From Lachnospiraceae bacterium (GTDB lineage: Bacteria > Bacillota > Clostridia > Lachnospirales > Lachnospiraceae): a stretch of DNA of 59,666 nt. Below are positions 34,153 through 43,579 of this stretch, piece by piece (the first letter of the stretch is position 1; each line of letters begins with the position of its first letter). The translations under genes and the position numbers were made by a program. Location of the stretch: positions 1 to 59,666 of the forward strand of contig JAIKYA010000193.1 in the NCBI GenBank assembly GCA_024683645.1, read 5' to 3'. The notes beneath the pieces are model-generated. The model did not search any database. It saw nothing but the letters and a program-made list of their open reading frames with translations, and was not told where the DNA came from.

Positions 34153-35118
34153 ATGGCTAAGTGCGTAACGGTGATAATACCCGCTTATAATGTGGAAAAG
34201 TACATATCAGGCGCGATCGCTTCCGTCACCGGTCAAAGCTATACGGAGCTTGATATAGTGGTGGTAAATGACGGCTCGACGGACTCTACCGGGGAAAAGA
34301 TACGTCTTCAGGCTGAAAAAGACCCGCGCGTGCGTGTAATAAACAAGGAAAACGGCGGCTTATCCTCTGCGAGAAACAGAGGGATCGATGAGATAAGGGG
34401 AGAATATGTGGCCTTTCTCGACGGTGATGATACACTGACTCCCGCAGCTATAGAAGAACTGGTGGCAGCCGCGGATGCGCATCCGGGGATGATAATAGCC
34501 GCTGACCGTCTTATTAAAGAAGAGGGAAAGGAGCCTGTGCCGCGCGGAGGCCTGCCCGTAAACTGCGAAAAGCTTGCACCCATGGAAGCCCTCATGGATA
34601 TAGCAAAAGGCAGATATTACCTTCAGAGCGTATGCCATAAGCTGTTTCCTGCGGATATAGCGGGGAAACTTAAGTTTGATGAGGATATCAGACAGGGAGA
34701 AGACAGGGTATACATGCACCGGGCCATCGGCGCCTCTGCAGGTGTTTATTATATGAACCGGCCCCTCTGGGAGGTGTTTGTGCGCAGCGGGAGCCTGTCG
34801 CGCTCAAAGCTGTCGATGCGCTGGATGGATTCCGTTACGGCGCTTGACCGTATGATCGCGGATTCCGAAGGGACGCTTAAGAAAGAGTATGAACGCTACA
34901 GGATGGAGCTGATCATTTTGTTCATAGGAGCGTATATAAGCCGGCAAAGCTGCGATCCGGCGTTTTTTGCCGCCATACGAAAGCTGGCGGTAGAGGGAAT
35001 GGGCGATTATTTCAGAAATGAAAAGCGGCTGAAGGAGCGGCTGGCTGCCGTCTTTTATACACGCTGTCCTGAAGCGCTGCTGAAAGTCTATATAAGGCTT
35101 GCACGGAGAGTGCTGTAA
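34153..35118 (+). CDS. GT2 family glycosyltransferase
   Basis: A 321-residue GT-A transferase with VTVIIPAYNVEKYI, VNDGSTDST, GGLSSARNRGIDEI and FLDGDDT, followed by a mostly helical C-terminal half (YYLQSVCHKLFP, GEDRVYMHRAIGA). The start is ATG 34153, with AAGGA (34138-34142) at 10-nt spacing; a longer frame from 34024 would run antisense through the acetyltransferase gene and is rejected. It is divergent from the acetyltransferase (40 bp between starts) and is followed by a 121-bp gap with a new promoter. Confidence 0.9.
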   Translation: MAKCVTVIIPAYNVEKYISGAIASVTGQSYTELDIVVVNDGSTDSTGEKIRLQAEKDPRVRVINKENGGLSSARNRGIDEIRGEYVAFLDGDDTLTPAAIEELVAAADAHPGMIIAADRLIKEEGKEPVPRGGLPVNCEKLAPMEALMDIAKGRYYLQSVCHKLFPADIAGKLKFDEDIRQGEDRVYMHRAIGASAGVYYMNRPLWEVFVRSGSLSRSKLSMRWMDSVTALDRMIADSEGTLKKEYERYRMELIILFIGAYISRQSCDPAFFAAIRKLAVEGMGDYFRNEKRLKERLAAVFYTRCPEALLKVYIRLARRVL

Positions 35119-35167
35119 TAAAGAGCAGGCGCCCCGGAATAGGGACATTATGTAAACTCCTTTATCC

Positions 35168-35197
35168 TTGACAATAGCTTGTGGAATACGGTAAAAT
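35168..35197 (+). promoter_or_regulatory. Probable promoter for the ABC flippase transcription unit
   Basis: TTGACA (35168-35173), an 18-nt spacer and TAAAAT (35192-35197). Transcription from about 35204 gives a 36-nt leader with AAGGTGG (35220-35226) before the ATG at 35240. The 121-bp gap 35119-35239 holds no gene and no hairpin-plus-T terminator. Confidence 0.75.
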
Positions 35198-35239
35198 CAT
35201 ACATATATATGGTATGAAAAAGGTGGGTTGGCAGGCCGT

Positions 35240-36985
35240 ATGAATGTATACCGCAGACTGAAGTATATGCTGGATAAGAAGCAGAAAAGAAAGGTGCTGC
35301 TTCTTACTTTGACCATATTTATCGGTTCTTTACTGGAGCTCTTGGGAGTGGGGGTCATCGTACCCCTTATTTCAGTGGTAGTAAGTCCGGAAGATATACT
35401 GGGGAATGAGAAAGTAAAGGGGATAATATCGGCCCTGCATCTCGAAGGCCTGTCCAATACGGATTTTGTGCTGCTGATGCTCGTGATAGCCATCGCTGTC
35501 TTTGTGTTCAAGAATGCATATCTGCTCTTCCAGGCGTATATACAGACCCGTTTTGTGGCAAAAACACAGAATGAAACGGCCATAAAGCTTTTCGGGGAGT
35601 TCATGAACAGACCGTATGAGTTCTATCTCAATGCGGAGACAGCCGATATGTTAAGAACCCTTCATACCGATATCCCCCATGTATTTGAACTTCTTCAGGA
35701 AAGCCTGCTGCTGATCAGTGAGGTGGCGGTATCGGCCTGCCTGTGTATATTCCTCTTTGTGATGGATCCGCTGATGACTCTCGGTATAGCGGCTCTGATG
35801 CTGGTAATGGTACTCCTGATACTGAAGGGACTGAAACCCAAACTCGGACGTCTGGGAAGCAAAAGGGTGGAGCTGCAGGGAAAGACCATGAAGACCATGC
35901 AGCACGGCCTTACGGGAATAAAGGACGTGAAGGTGGCGGCAAAAGAGAACTTCTTTATCAGGGAGTATGCTTCCTATTATGTGAAGCTGGCGGATGTCGG
36001 CTGTAAATACACCGTGCTCAAGAATATGCCGAGACTTGTGATAGAGACGGTGTGCATCGTAGGCATGCTCATTTACATGTTTGTACTGGTCATGACGGGA
36101 ACGGATCTGTTAGACCGCATCCCTCTGCTTTCCGCCTTTGCCATGGCTGCTGTAAGGCTGATGCCGAGCGTTAACAGGATATCGGCCCATATGGGGGCGA
36201 TAGCATATTTCGAACCCTCACTCAATCTGGTCTGCGACAATCTGGATGTGGCTTCGATAAGACAGAGAGAGATAACTGAGCGTGAAGTGGTCAGGGGCAA
36301 ATACGAAGATAAGATATGTCTTAAAAATATTACCTATAAATATCCGAATACCGAGCGGCTGATCCTCGATTCCGCGGAAATGGAGATACCCATCGGCAGC
36401 ACCGTGGGTGTGATAGGCGCTTCGGGAGCAGGCAAGACGACAGTGGTCGACATCCTGCTCGGCCTGCTGAAGCTGAACGGCGGTGATATCACGGCTGACG
36501 GAAAGAAGGTAAACGTATCCGATGCGGAGTGGCTTTCCAACGTGGGCTATATAGCCCAGAACATATTCATGCTGGACGGGACCATCAGGGAAAACGTGGC
36601 TTTCGGTATCCCTTCCGAAAAACAGGATGAAAAGAGGATATGGGAAGTCTTAAAGGAAGCGCAGCTCGATGATTTCATACGTGAGCTGCCCGACGGACTG
36701 GATACCTCAATAGGAGAACGCGGAGTAAGGGTGAGCGGCGGACAGCGTCAGAGGATAGGGATCGCGAGAGCCCTGTACAACGATCCGGAACTGCTTGTAT
36801 TTGATGAGGCGACGAGTGCGCTTGACAACGATACGGAAGCGGCCATAATGGGTGCGATCAATTCACTTAAGGGAAGAAAGACCATGGTCATCATAGCTCA
36901 TCGTCTCAAGACCGTTGAGAACTGCGATATACTTTATAAGGTTGAAAAAGGGAAGATCCAAAGGACTACCCTGGAGGAGTATTGA
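35240..36985 (+). CDS. ABC transporter, fused permease-ATPase, PglK/MsbA-like flippase
   Basis: A 581-residue half-transporter that probably flips a lipid-linked oligosaccharide out across the membrane. Six membrane helices span residues about 15-300 (LTIFIGSLLELLGVGVIVPL near the start, as in PglK). The nucleotide-binding domain has the Walker A GASGAGKTT (about 393-401), signature VSGGQRQRIGIARAL, Walker B LLVFDEATSALD and H-loop IIAHRL. The start is ATG 35240; TTG 35228 is too close to the ribosome binding site. It heads a new unit and overlaps nothing; the amidotransferase starts 1 bp after its stop. A second copy of the family lies at 45940. Confidence 0.92.
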   Translation: MNVYRRLKYMLDKKQKRKVLLLTLTIFIGSLLELLGVGVIVPLISVVVSPEDILGNEKVKGIISALHLEGLSNTDFVLLMLVIAIAVFVFKNAYLLFQAYIQTRFVAKTQNETAIKLFGEFMNRPYEFYLNAETADMLRTLHTDIPHVFELLQESLLLISEVAVSACLCIFLFVMDPLMTLGIAALMLVMVLLILKGLKPKLGRLGSKRVELQGKTMKTMQHGLTGIKDVKVAAKENFFIREYASYYVKLADVGCKYTVLKNMPRLVIETVCIVGMLIYMFVLVMTGTDLLDRIPLLSAFAMAAVRLMPSVNRISAHMGAIAYFEPSLNLVCDNLDVASIRQREITEREVVRGKYEDKICLKNITYKYPNTERLILDSAEMEIPIGSTVGVIGASGAGKTTVVDILLGLLKLNGGDITADGKKVNVSDAEWLSNVGYIAQNIFMLDGTIRENVAFGIPSEKQDEKRIWEVLKEAQLDDFIRELPDGLDTSIGERGVRVSGGQRQRIGIARALYNDPELLVFDEATSALDNDTEAAIMGAINSLKGRKTMVIIAHRLKTVENCDILYKVEKGKIQRTTLEEY

Positions 36986-36986
36986 C

Positions 36987-38846
36987 GTGTGCGGTATAGC
37001 CGGATTTGTATATGACGGAGCGGATCGTGAAGAGATCATAGAGCGGATGAACAGCAGACTGATACACCGTGGCCCCGATGCGGGCGGCTGCTGGATGGAT
37101 GAGCACTCCGGTGTGACTTTCGGACACCGCAGGCTTTCCATAAGGGACTTAAGCGCGTACGGCGCGCAGCCCATGAAGAGCGCGTCGGGAAGGTTTGTGA
37201 TCGTATATAACGGAGAGATCTACAATACAACAGAGCTGCGGGAGCAAGTCGAAAAAGCCTCCGGAGCAGGGCAGTACAGGGGATCTTCCGATACCGAGGT
37301 CCTTCTGGAAGCCTTTGAAGCTCTCGGTGTAAAAACAACGCTTGATGAGATCAAAGGCATGTTTGCCTTCGCCCTGTATGACAGGCAGGAGAAGAAGCTG
37401 ACACTGGCCAGGGACAGATTCGGGGAGAAGCCGCTGTATTACGCTTTTTTCAAAGGGAGTTTCGTTTTTGCTTCGGAGATAGGAGCACTTAAGTGTTTTC
37501 CGGCTTTTACTGAGGAGATAAACAGGGATGTCATACCGGAGTATATGCTCCTGGGATACATACCTGCCCCCAAAACCATATATAAGGGAGTATATAAACT
37601 GCCGCCGGGCTGTGTGATGGAACTGGCGGTACCCTTTGCCGAAAAAAATGCAAAAAAGGGACGTTATTATGACCTGAGGAAAGTGGCGGGGGAAGCGTAT
37701 GAGCATCCTTTTAAGGGGAGTTTTGAGGAAGCAGCCGATGAACTGGAAAGACTGCTGAAGGCTGCAGTCGCATCCCAGCTGGTGGCGGATGTGCCTGTAG
37801 GCACTTATCTTTCCGGAGGCATAGACAGTGCCTGCATAACGGCGCTGGCAAAGGCGGTAAAGGGAGAGGATACCTCAAGTTTTACCATAGGTTTTGACGA
37901 TCCGAAATATGACGAAGCGCCTTATGCGAAAGAGATAGCAAAGCATCTGGGGACAAGGCACAGCGAACAGTATGTGAGTGAAGCCGAGATGAAGGCGGTG
38001 ATACCGAAGATACCCTGCATTTACGGCGAACCTTATGCCGATTCCTCTCAGATACCGACCTATCTGGTGAGCCGGCAGGCCCGGGAAAAGGTAACGGTGG
38101 TTCTGAGCGGTGATGCGGGAGATGAACTCTTCGGAGGTTATGCAACCTATCCCAAAATGCTGAAGCTGTGGGATACAGTTAAAACCGTACCGGCGGGCTT
38201 AAGAAAAACTGCCGGAAAAATACTGAAGGCCCGGGACTCTAAAACTCTGTATCGTGCCGGAGAATGCCTTCTTGCAGGCAATATAAGGGAGCTGAAGGCG
38301 GCGGTAGACCACTATGATCCGCTGTGTTACCGTATAAGCGGACATGATATGAGCATCAGAAGAGATAAACTCGGAGGCGGGGATCTCAAGGAACTGATGC
38401 TGGATGACCTGCTGATCTATCATCCCGAGGACATACTGGTGAAGGTTGACAGGGCCGGAATGGCCGTAAGCCTGGAGAACAGGATACCCATGCTGGATAA
38501 GGATGTGGCTGAATTTGCGCTCAGCCTCCCGCCGGAATATCTCTGTGATAAGAGCTGCGGTAAGAAGCTGCTTAAAGAAGTGCTGTACCGTTATGTGCCG
38601 AGGGAACTCATGGACAGACCGAAGAAGGGGTTTTCCGTGCCGCTGGAAAAATGGCTCGGTGAAGGTGAGACGGCTGAGTGGGCGGATGAGCTGATGAGCT
38701 CGCCGCAGTGTGTAAAAGATGGGATACTGGATGCAAGAGCCTGCGATGAACTCAGGAAGGCATTTAAAAAGAACGGGAGATCACCGAGGCTTTTATGGAA
38801 TGTGCTGATGCTTGAACAGTGGTACAGATCCCGGAGGGATATATGA
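36987..38846 (+). CDS. asnB: Glutamine-dependent amidotransferase, asparagine synthetase B family
   Basis: A 619-residue enzyme with an N-terminal glutaminase domain whose catalytic cysteine is residue 2 (GTG start, then CGIAGFVYDG), RLIHRGPDAGG, YNGEIYN and GSSDTEVLLEAF. The synthetase domain follows with the ATP pyrophosphate loop SGGIDSA (276-282), VLSGDAGDELFGGY and RIPMLD. The GTG at 36987 has GGAGGAG (36973-36979) upstream. In polysaccharide loci such enzymes (for example WbpS-like) amidate the carboxyl group of uronic acids rather than aspartate. With GalA and GalNAcA donors made here, that role is likely but unproved; ordinary asparagine synthesis is the alternative. Confidence 0.92.
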   Translation: MCGIAGFVYDGADREEIIERMNSRLIHRGPDAGGCWMDEHSGVTFGHRRLSIRDLSAYGAQPMKSASGRFVIVYNGEIYNTTELREQVEKASGAGQYRGSSDTEVLLEAFEALGVKTTLDEIKGMFAFALYDRQEKKLTLARDRFGEKPLYYAFFKGSFVFASEIGALKCFPAFTEEINRDVIPEYMLLGYIPAPKTIYKGVYKLPPGCVMELAVPFAEKNAKKGRYYDLRKVAGEAYEHPFKGSFEEAADELERLLKAAVASQLVADVPVGTYLSGGIDSACITALAKAVKGEDTSSFTIGFDDPKYDEAPYAKEIAKHLGTRHSEQYVSEAEMKAVIPKIPCIYGEPYADSSQIPTYLVSRQAREKVTVVLSGDAGDELFGGYATYPKMLKLWDTVKTVPAGLRKTAGKILKARDSKTLYRAGECLLAGNIRELKAAVDHYDPLCYRISGHDMSIRRDKLGGGDLKELMLDDLLIYHPEDILVKVDRAGMAVSLENRIPMLDKDVAEFALSLPPEYLCDKSCGKKLLKEVLYRYVPRELMDRPKKGFSVPLEKWLGEGETAEWADELMSSPQCVKDGILDARACDELRKAFKKNGRSPRLLWNVLMLEQWYRSRRDI

Positions 38847-39958
38847 AGATTGCTATGATACTGCCGCATTTTTATCCTTACGTAGGCGGCGGTGAACTGA
38901 TGTTTTATGAGGTGGCCAGAAAGCTGGTGAGCCTCGGACATGAAGTACGCGTGGTCGCACGCAATGTAGGGGAAGAGTATCTCGGAGAAAAGGACGTTAG
39001 CGGGATACGGGTCAGATACTGCAAATGGAGATCCGCTTTCGGGCACCCTCTGCCCAGAGTGAGAGATATAGAGGATGTGGTACAATGGTGTGATGTTGTT
39101 CATACATCTATCTTTACGACCGCCCCGGTAACTTCAAAGCTGGCGGCGAAGTACGGGAAGCCCTCGCTTCTTACCGTGTATGAGGTAAGAGGTTTTAAAT
39201 GGTTCTGGACTGATGTCTTTTACAGGGCGATAGTTTACTTTGCCGTGGAACAGTTCTGCATAAGACAGCGTTTTGACAGATATCACGCGATATCAGAAGC
39301 AACTAAGAGGGACTTTCTGAAATACAGCGGAAAGAAGGATATAACGCGGGTATATCTGGCAAGCGATCTGAATGATGAGAGTCTGACGGATATCTCACTC
39401 GCCGGGCATTTCGGTATAAAGAATAAAAAAGTGTTCCTCTATTACGGACGTCCGGGCCGCACCAAGGGTGTGAACATATACGAAAAGGCAATAGCCATAC
39501 TTAAGAATGAAGGGACGGATCTTTCAGGCGTAAGATTCTGTTTCCTTCTGGGAGCAGAGCCGGAAAAACCGAGAAGGGAATTCCAGAAAAGCGTAGTGGA
39601 CGACGGACTGAAAGGCCTGGTAAAGATAAGACATTCCGTGTCACGCGGGGAGCTGCTCAACTGCATAAAACAGGCGGATTGCGTGGTCGTGCCTTCGATA
39701 ACCGAAGGCTTCGGCTTTTCGGCGCTTGAAGCGTGCCTCAGCGGGACTCCGCTCATCGTCAGCGATGCGGGTTCGCTTCCGGAGGTAGTATACGGGAAAT
39801 GCCTGATATTTAAAAACCGTGATGCGAGGGAGCTTGCAAAGCGCATAAAGGCAGTCATTGAAAAGGGAGATGACGCCTTTGACAATATTGAAAAAAAGAG
39901 TTTTTCCGTCCGGAAGATGACTGACGGGATACTTAAGATATACGGAGACATGAGATGA
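38843..39958 (+). CDS. GT4 family glycosyltransferase
   Basis: A 371-residue GT-B transferase. IAMILPHFYPYVGGGELMFY and EVARKLVSLGHEVRVVAR form the N-terminal nucleotide-free domain. YYGRPGRTKGVNIYEKAI opens the donor domain and SITEGFGFSALEACLSGTP has the EX7E pair. The start is ATG 38843 with CGGAGGG upstream; a longer frame from 38819 lies in the amidotransferase gene. It overlaps the following membrane protein by 4 bp. Donor not known. Confidence 0.92.
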   Translation: MKIAMILPHFYPYVGGGELMFYEVARKLVSLGHEVRVVARNVGEEYLGEKDVSGIRVRYCKWRSAFGHPLPRVRDIEDVVQWCDVVHTSIFTTAPVTSKLAAKYGKPSLLTVYEVRGFKWFWTDVFYRAIVYFAVEQFCIRQRFDRYHAISEATKRDFLKYSGKKDITRVYLASDLNDESLTDISLAGHFGIKNKKVFLYYGRPGRTKGVNIYEKAIAILKNEGTDLSGVRFCFLLGAEPEKPRREFQKSVVDDGLKGLVKIRHSVSRGELLNCIKQADCVVVPSITEGFGFSALEACLSGTPLIVSDAGSLPEVVYGKCLIFKNRDARELAKRIKAVIEKGDDAFDNIEKKSFSVRKMTDGILKIYGDMR

Positions 39959-42054
39959 TATTTCTTTTTCCTGCCGGGCTTGCCGTGACCGGACTTGCTG
40001 TGGCCTTTGCATACAGAAGGATAGACATATTCAAGCTGCTGACGGTATCAGCCGGCATATATGCCGCGCTGTATATATCGGTGTGCGGGCTGCTGTTCCT
40101 TACTGATACTTTCAGCATTGGCGGGGCGCTTTTCGGAACGCTCATAGCTGCGCTCATCGCCTGCATGGCTTTTTATGCCGGAGCGGGAGGGGACAGGCCG
40201 AAGATAGGCCTGGACATAGCAAGGTATCTTCCCATGCTGCTGCTCATGATCATTGCTTTTCTGACAGCATCCGCCCATCGGTCGGGCTCCTATGATACGG
40301 GGCAGGATGAGGGACTTTATCAGATCCGTGCGATGTTTTACATGAACGGATATTACGATAACGAGATCAGCTTTCCCGAATATGACAGGGTGATCAGCAA
40401 GTGGGAAAAGATGGAATATATGCGTCATCTTGAAGGCATGGACGGACTGTATCTCCCCGGTGATTTTGATGATGAGGAAGAAGCCGCGGAAGAGGCCGCT
40501 GCCGAAGGAGCAGAGGAAGAGAAAGAAGAGGAGGAAGGACCGCTTCACGGTACCCTTCACGGGGTGAATACGTTTTCTGCACTGCTGGCGCTTTTCGGTA
40601 CACTGTTCGGGCTGAGGGCAATATCATATGTTCCGGTGCTGGCATTCTGCCTGACTGTGGCATATGTGTGGATGCTCAGTGAAAACCTGAGACTCGGACG
40701 GCTGTATTCTTTTGCGGCCGGATTGGTGATAGCAGCGTCTCCGCTGATGATATGGTGCGGGATGAATACGCTCAATGAGATAGTGATAGCGGTATTCATA
40801 AGCGGACTGTTCGTGATGATAACCGAAGAGCGGGCGCCTTCTGCACCGCTGGTGGCCGGAGTATTTCTGGCAGGGCTTTGTTTCCTTCATATGATGATCA
40901 CCGTGATGATGCCGATGCTCGTAATACTCATGCTCTTTAATTATTTAAGGAGCAGGGAAAAACAGTATCTGGTAAGCACTATGATCTTAAGTGCCGCTTA
41001 CGCCGCAGGTTTTTCCATGATGTGGCATACCGGAAGGGAGTACATCCGTTTCAATTTTGAGAATGTCTTTACGATAACAAAGAATGCGATAAACGAAGAT
41101 AATCTGCAGGGCGTCGTGATCGTAGCTTCGCTTGCCGTGATCGTGGTATCGGCGCTGCTCATGTTCGTGGGAAAGAACAGTATACTGATAAAAAGCCTGA
41201 AGGCCGCTTCGAATGCAAAATATACGGGGGCGATATGCAGGGTGCTGATAATACTGCTTACCGCCGGAAATGTCGTTCTGTACATGATACAGATAAAACC
41301 CTTTATGGACTGGGTGGATCCGGCATATCTCTTTATAGTCGGTTATATAGCCTTAAGCGGTTTCATCTTCCTGCCGGCTGCTGTCATTGTCTGCATCATA
41401 AGGGGAAATGAGCTGATAAAGGACAGAAGACTTTTCGGCATGGTGCTCTGTATGTACTACATGAGTGCGCTGATCTGCGGAGTCATGTGGGTTATGGTTA
41501 GAGAGTATTATTACTTCGCAAGATACATGGCGCCCTATCTGTTCCTGCCGGTAATACTTGCGGGATATCTTTTCCGCAGGCTTCCGAAGGCTCTTACCGC
41601 CCTGGCGGCGGTGCTGGCCGTGACAGTTATGATCATGCAGGGAAATATAGTGTATCGCGCGCAGGATAAGACCTGCTGCAGTTATGAAACACTGGAAGAG
41701 ATCGCGTCCTGTCTTGGCGAAAATGATGCACTGATCATAAATGAACAGGGATATTCAAGCCCGAGGGTGTTTGCGCTGCAGCTCAAAGGACTCAGCGGAG
41801 CGGATCTGTTCTTTATGAATCAGGAGGATCCGCAGAGGCAGGCAAGGCAGCTTAAGAACAATTACAGGAATGTATGGGTGCTCAGTTATGATCTCGGAAC
41901 CATTCCGAAGGAAGAGAACGGCTGGAGATTTGTATACAGAGGAAATGCCGCTACTTCGCAGTATGTCTGTGATGAGGAAAAGAGCATTCCGTATCCCAAT
42001 GACGTGACACTGATAGATACGCCGTGTGCATTATTGATATACGAGGGAAAATGA
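39955..42054 (+). CDS. Polytopic membrane protein, probable GT-C/PMT-like glycosyltransferase, with acidic loop
   Basis: A 699-residue protein with twelve or more hydrophobic segments. The first outer loop has SYDTGQDEGLYQIRAMFY, an Asp/Glu layout typical of GT-C enzymes that use polyprenyl-phosphate sugars. Later in the same loop, at about residues 170-195, is a Glu/Ala-rich low-complexity run (40465-40545), followed by the HGTLHGVNTFSALLALFG repeat-like start of the next helices. The C-terminal soluble part begins near 570. The gene overlaps the GT4 gene before it and is followed 1 bp later by a DPM-like GT2, a likely supplier of its donor. Confidence 0.82.
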   Translation: MIFLFPAGLAVTGLAVAFAYRRIDIFKLLTVSAGIYAALYISVCGLLFLTDTFSIGGALFGTLIAALIACMAFYAGAGGDRPKIGLDIARYLPMLLLMIIAFLTASAHRSGSYDTGQDEGLYQIRAMFYMNGYYDNEISFPEYDRVISKWEKMEYMRHLEGMDGLYLPGDFDDEEEAAEEAAAEGAEEEKEEEEGPLHGTLHGVNTFSALLALFGTLFGLRAISYVPVLAFCLTVAYVWMLSENLRLGRLYSFAAGLVIAASPLMIWCGMNTLNEIVIAVFISGLFVMITEERAPSAPLVAGVFLAGLCFLHMMITVMMPMLVILMLFNYLRSREKQYLVSTMILSAAYAAGFSMMWHTGREYIRFNFENVFTITKNAINEDNLQGVVIVASLAVIVVSALLMFVGKNSILIKSLKAASNAKYTGAICRVLIILLTAGNVVLYMIQIKPFMDWVDPAYLFIVGYIALSGFIFLPAAVIVCIIRGNELIKDRRLFGMVLCMYYMSALICGVMWVMVREYYYFARYMAPYLFLPVILAGYLFRRLPKALTALAAVLAVTVMIMQGNIVYRAQDKTCCSYETLEEIASCLGENDALIINEQGYSSPRVFALQLKGLSGADLFFMNQEDPQRQARQLKNNYRNVWVLSYDLGTIPKEENGWRFVYRGNAATSQYVCDEEKSIPYPNDVTLIDTPCALLIYEGK

Positions 42055-42055
42055 G

Positions 42056-43084
42056 ATGAAGCTTATAATACAGATACCATGTTATAATGAGGCAGATACA
42101 CTGGAGATAGCATTAAATGATCTGCCTAAAGCCATAGACGGGATAGATGAGATAGAGTATCTCATAATCGATGACGGAAGCTCCGATAAGACCGTGGAGA
42201 CGGCGGTCAACTGGGGTGTTCATCATGTGGTATGCTTTACCCGTAACAAAGGTCTGGCAAGGGGATTCATGGCGGGGATAGAAAACTGCCTGGCTCTGGG
42301 TGCGGATATTATCGTCAATACCGATGCCGACAATCAGTATTGCGGGGAAGATATAGAAAAACTTGTGCGCCCGATCCTAAACGGTGAGGCTGATATAGTA
42401 ATAGGTGAGAGACCTATAGATGATACACCGCATTTTTCCTGGATAAAGAAAAAACTTCAGCATCTCGGAAGCTGGGTGGTACGTAAGGCCTCAAAGACCG
42501 GGATACCGGATGCGCCCAGCGGCTTCAGGGCTTTTTCAAGGGAAGCGGCAATGCATGTGAATGTGATCAACGAGTATACCTACACACTTGAAACCATAGT
42601 TCAGGCGGGCAGGAACAAGATAGCGATCACCTCCGTGCCGGTAAGGACCAACCCCGAGCTACGCAAGTCAAGACTGTTTCACAGCATGGGCTCATATGTT
42701 AAAAAGTCGATGCTGACGATACTGCGTGCTCTGCTCATGTATAAATCACTGGCAGTTCTGACGGTGCTCGGAGCCATACCCTTCCTCATAGGTATGGGTA
42801 TAGGCATAAGGTTTCTGGTGTTTATCTTCAGGGGTTCGAGCGCGGGACATGTGCAGTCCCTGATACTGGCATGTACGCTCATGATAATAGGTTTCGTCAC
42901 CTTTGTCATAGGCATGCTGGCGGATGTCATAAGCGCGAACAGAAAGATAATGGAAGACGTGCAGTATCATGTCAGAAAGCTGATATACGAAGGCCACGGG
43001 ACCAGGATGTGGCAGGAAGCCGCAAATGTTAAGAAAAAGACTGCTGAAGAAGATCTGGCGCAGCCGGAAAAGGAAGAGGCATAA
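42056..43084 (+). CDS. Polyprenyl/dolichol-phosphate sugar synthase-like GT2
   Basis: A 342-residue GT2 with IIQIPCYNEADTLEIAL, IIDDGSSDKT, NKGLARGFMAGIE and NTDADNQY, then RIDDTPHFSW-type and PDAPSGFRAFSR segments of the DPM1 group. Two transmembrane helices follow at about 228-305 and a charged Lys/Glu tail ends the protein. It likely loads a sugar onto undecaprenyl phosphate for the adjacent GT-C proteins. It starts 1 bp after the stop of the large membrane protein and is followed by the FdtA-like gene. Confidence 0.9.
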   Translation: MKLIIQIPCYNEADTLEIALNDLPKAIDGIDEIEYLIIDDGSSDKTVETAVNWGVHHVVCFTRNKGLARGFMAGIENCLALGADIIVNTDADNQYCGEDIEKLVRPILNGEADIVIGERPIDDTPHFSWIKKKLQHLGSWVVRKASKTGIPDAPSGFRAFSREAAMHVNVINEYTYTLETIVQAGRNKIAITSVPVRTNPELRKSRLFHSMGSYVKKSMLTILRALLMYKSLAVLTVLGAIPFLIGMGIGIRFLVFIFRGSSAGHVQSLILACTLMIIGFVTFVIGMLADVISANRKIMEDVQYHVRKLIYEGHGTRMWQEAANVKKKTAEEDLAQPEKEEA

Positions 43085-43086
43085 TT

Positions 43087-43494
43087 ATGGAGATCAAAAA
43101 ATATCCGCTTCAGATGCACGGAGATGAAAGAGGGCATCTTGTAAGTCTGGAAGAACTGAAGGATGTGCCCTTTGAAATAAAAAGAGTGTATTTCATGTTC
43201 GACACAAAAGAGGGTTTTGTGCGCGGCAAGCATGCGCATAAATCCCTGGAGCAGCTGCTGGTCTGTGTGCACGGCTCGGTAAATATCCTGCTGGATGACG
43301 GACGTGAAAAGCAGAACGTCATACTGGATAATCCGTATGAAGGCCTCTACATAGCCAACAACATGTGGAGGGAGATGTCCGAGTTTTCGGAACATGCCGT
43401 GCTCATGGTATTTGCTTCGAAGTACTATGACGAGGATGACTACATAAGGGATTATGATGAATTCCTGAAGTTTGTCGGAGCAGAAAAGAACTGA
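43087..43494 (+). CDS. dTDP-4-oxo-6-deoxyglucose 3,4-ketoisomerase-like cupin (FdtA/QdtA family)
   Basis: A 135-residue cupin. MHGDERGHLVSLEELKDVPF, KRVYFMF, VRGKHAHKSLEQLLVCVHG (H49 and H51 in the active site) and MWREMSEFSEHAVLMVFAS match the FdtA/QdtA/WxcM C-terminal family. It moves the keto group of dTDP-4-keto-6-deoxyglucose from C4 to C3, preparing dTDP-Fuc3N or dTDP-Qui3N. No matching 3-aminotransferase (FdtB) is seen in the window: the nearby DegT-family gene at 18494 is WecE-like. It may act on another nucleotide sugar, or the partner is elsewhere. Confidence 0.88.
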   Translation: MEIKKYPLQMHGDERGHLVSLEELKDVPFEIKRVYFMFDTKEGFVRGKHAHKSLEQLLVCVHGSVNILLDDGREKQNVILDNPYEGLYIANNMWREMSEFSEHAVLMVFASKYYDEDDYIRDYDEFLKFVGAEKN

Positions 43495-43579
43495 AAGAGC
43501 CGTCGGCGGAGCGTTGGAGGATACGGCAGGAAGAGAGGTTAGGAATGCCGGCGTTTGCCGTAAAGGAGCGGGAGAGAGT

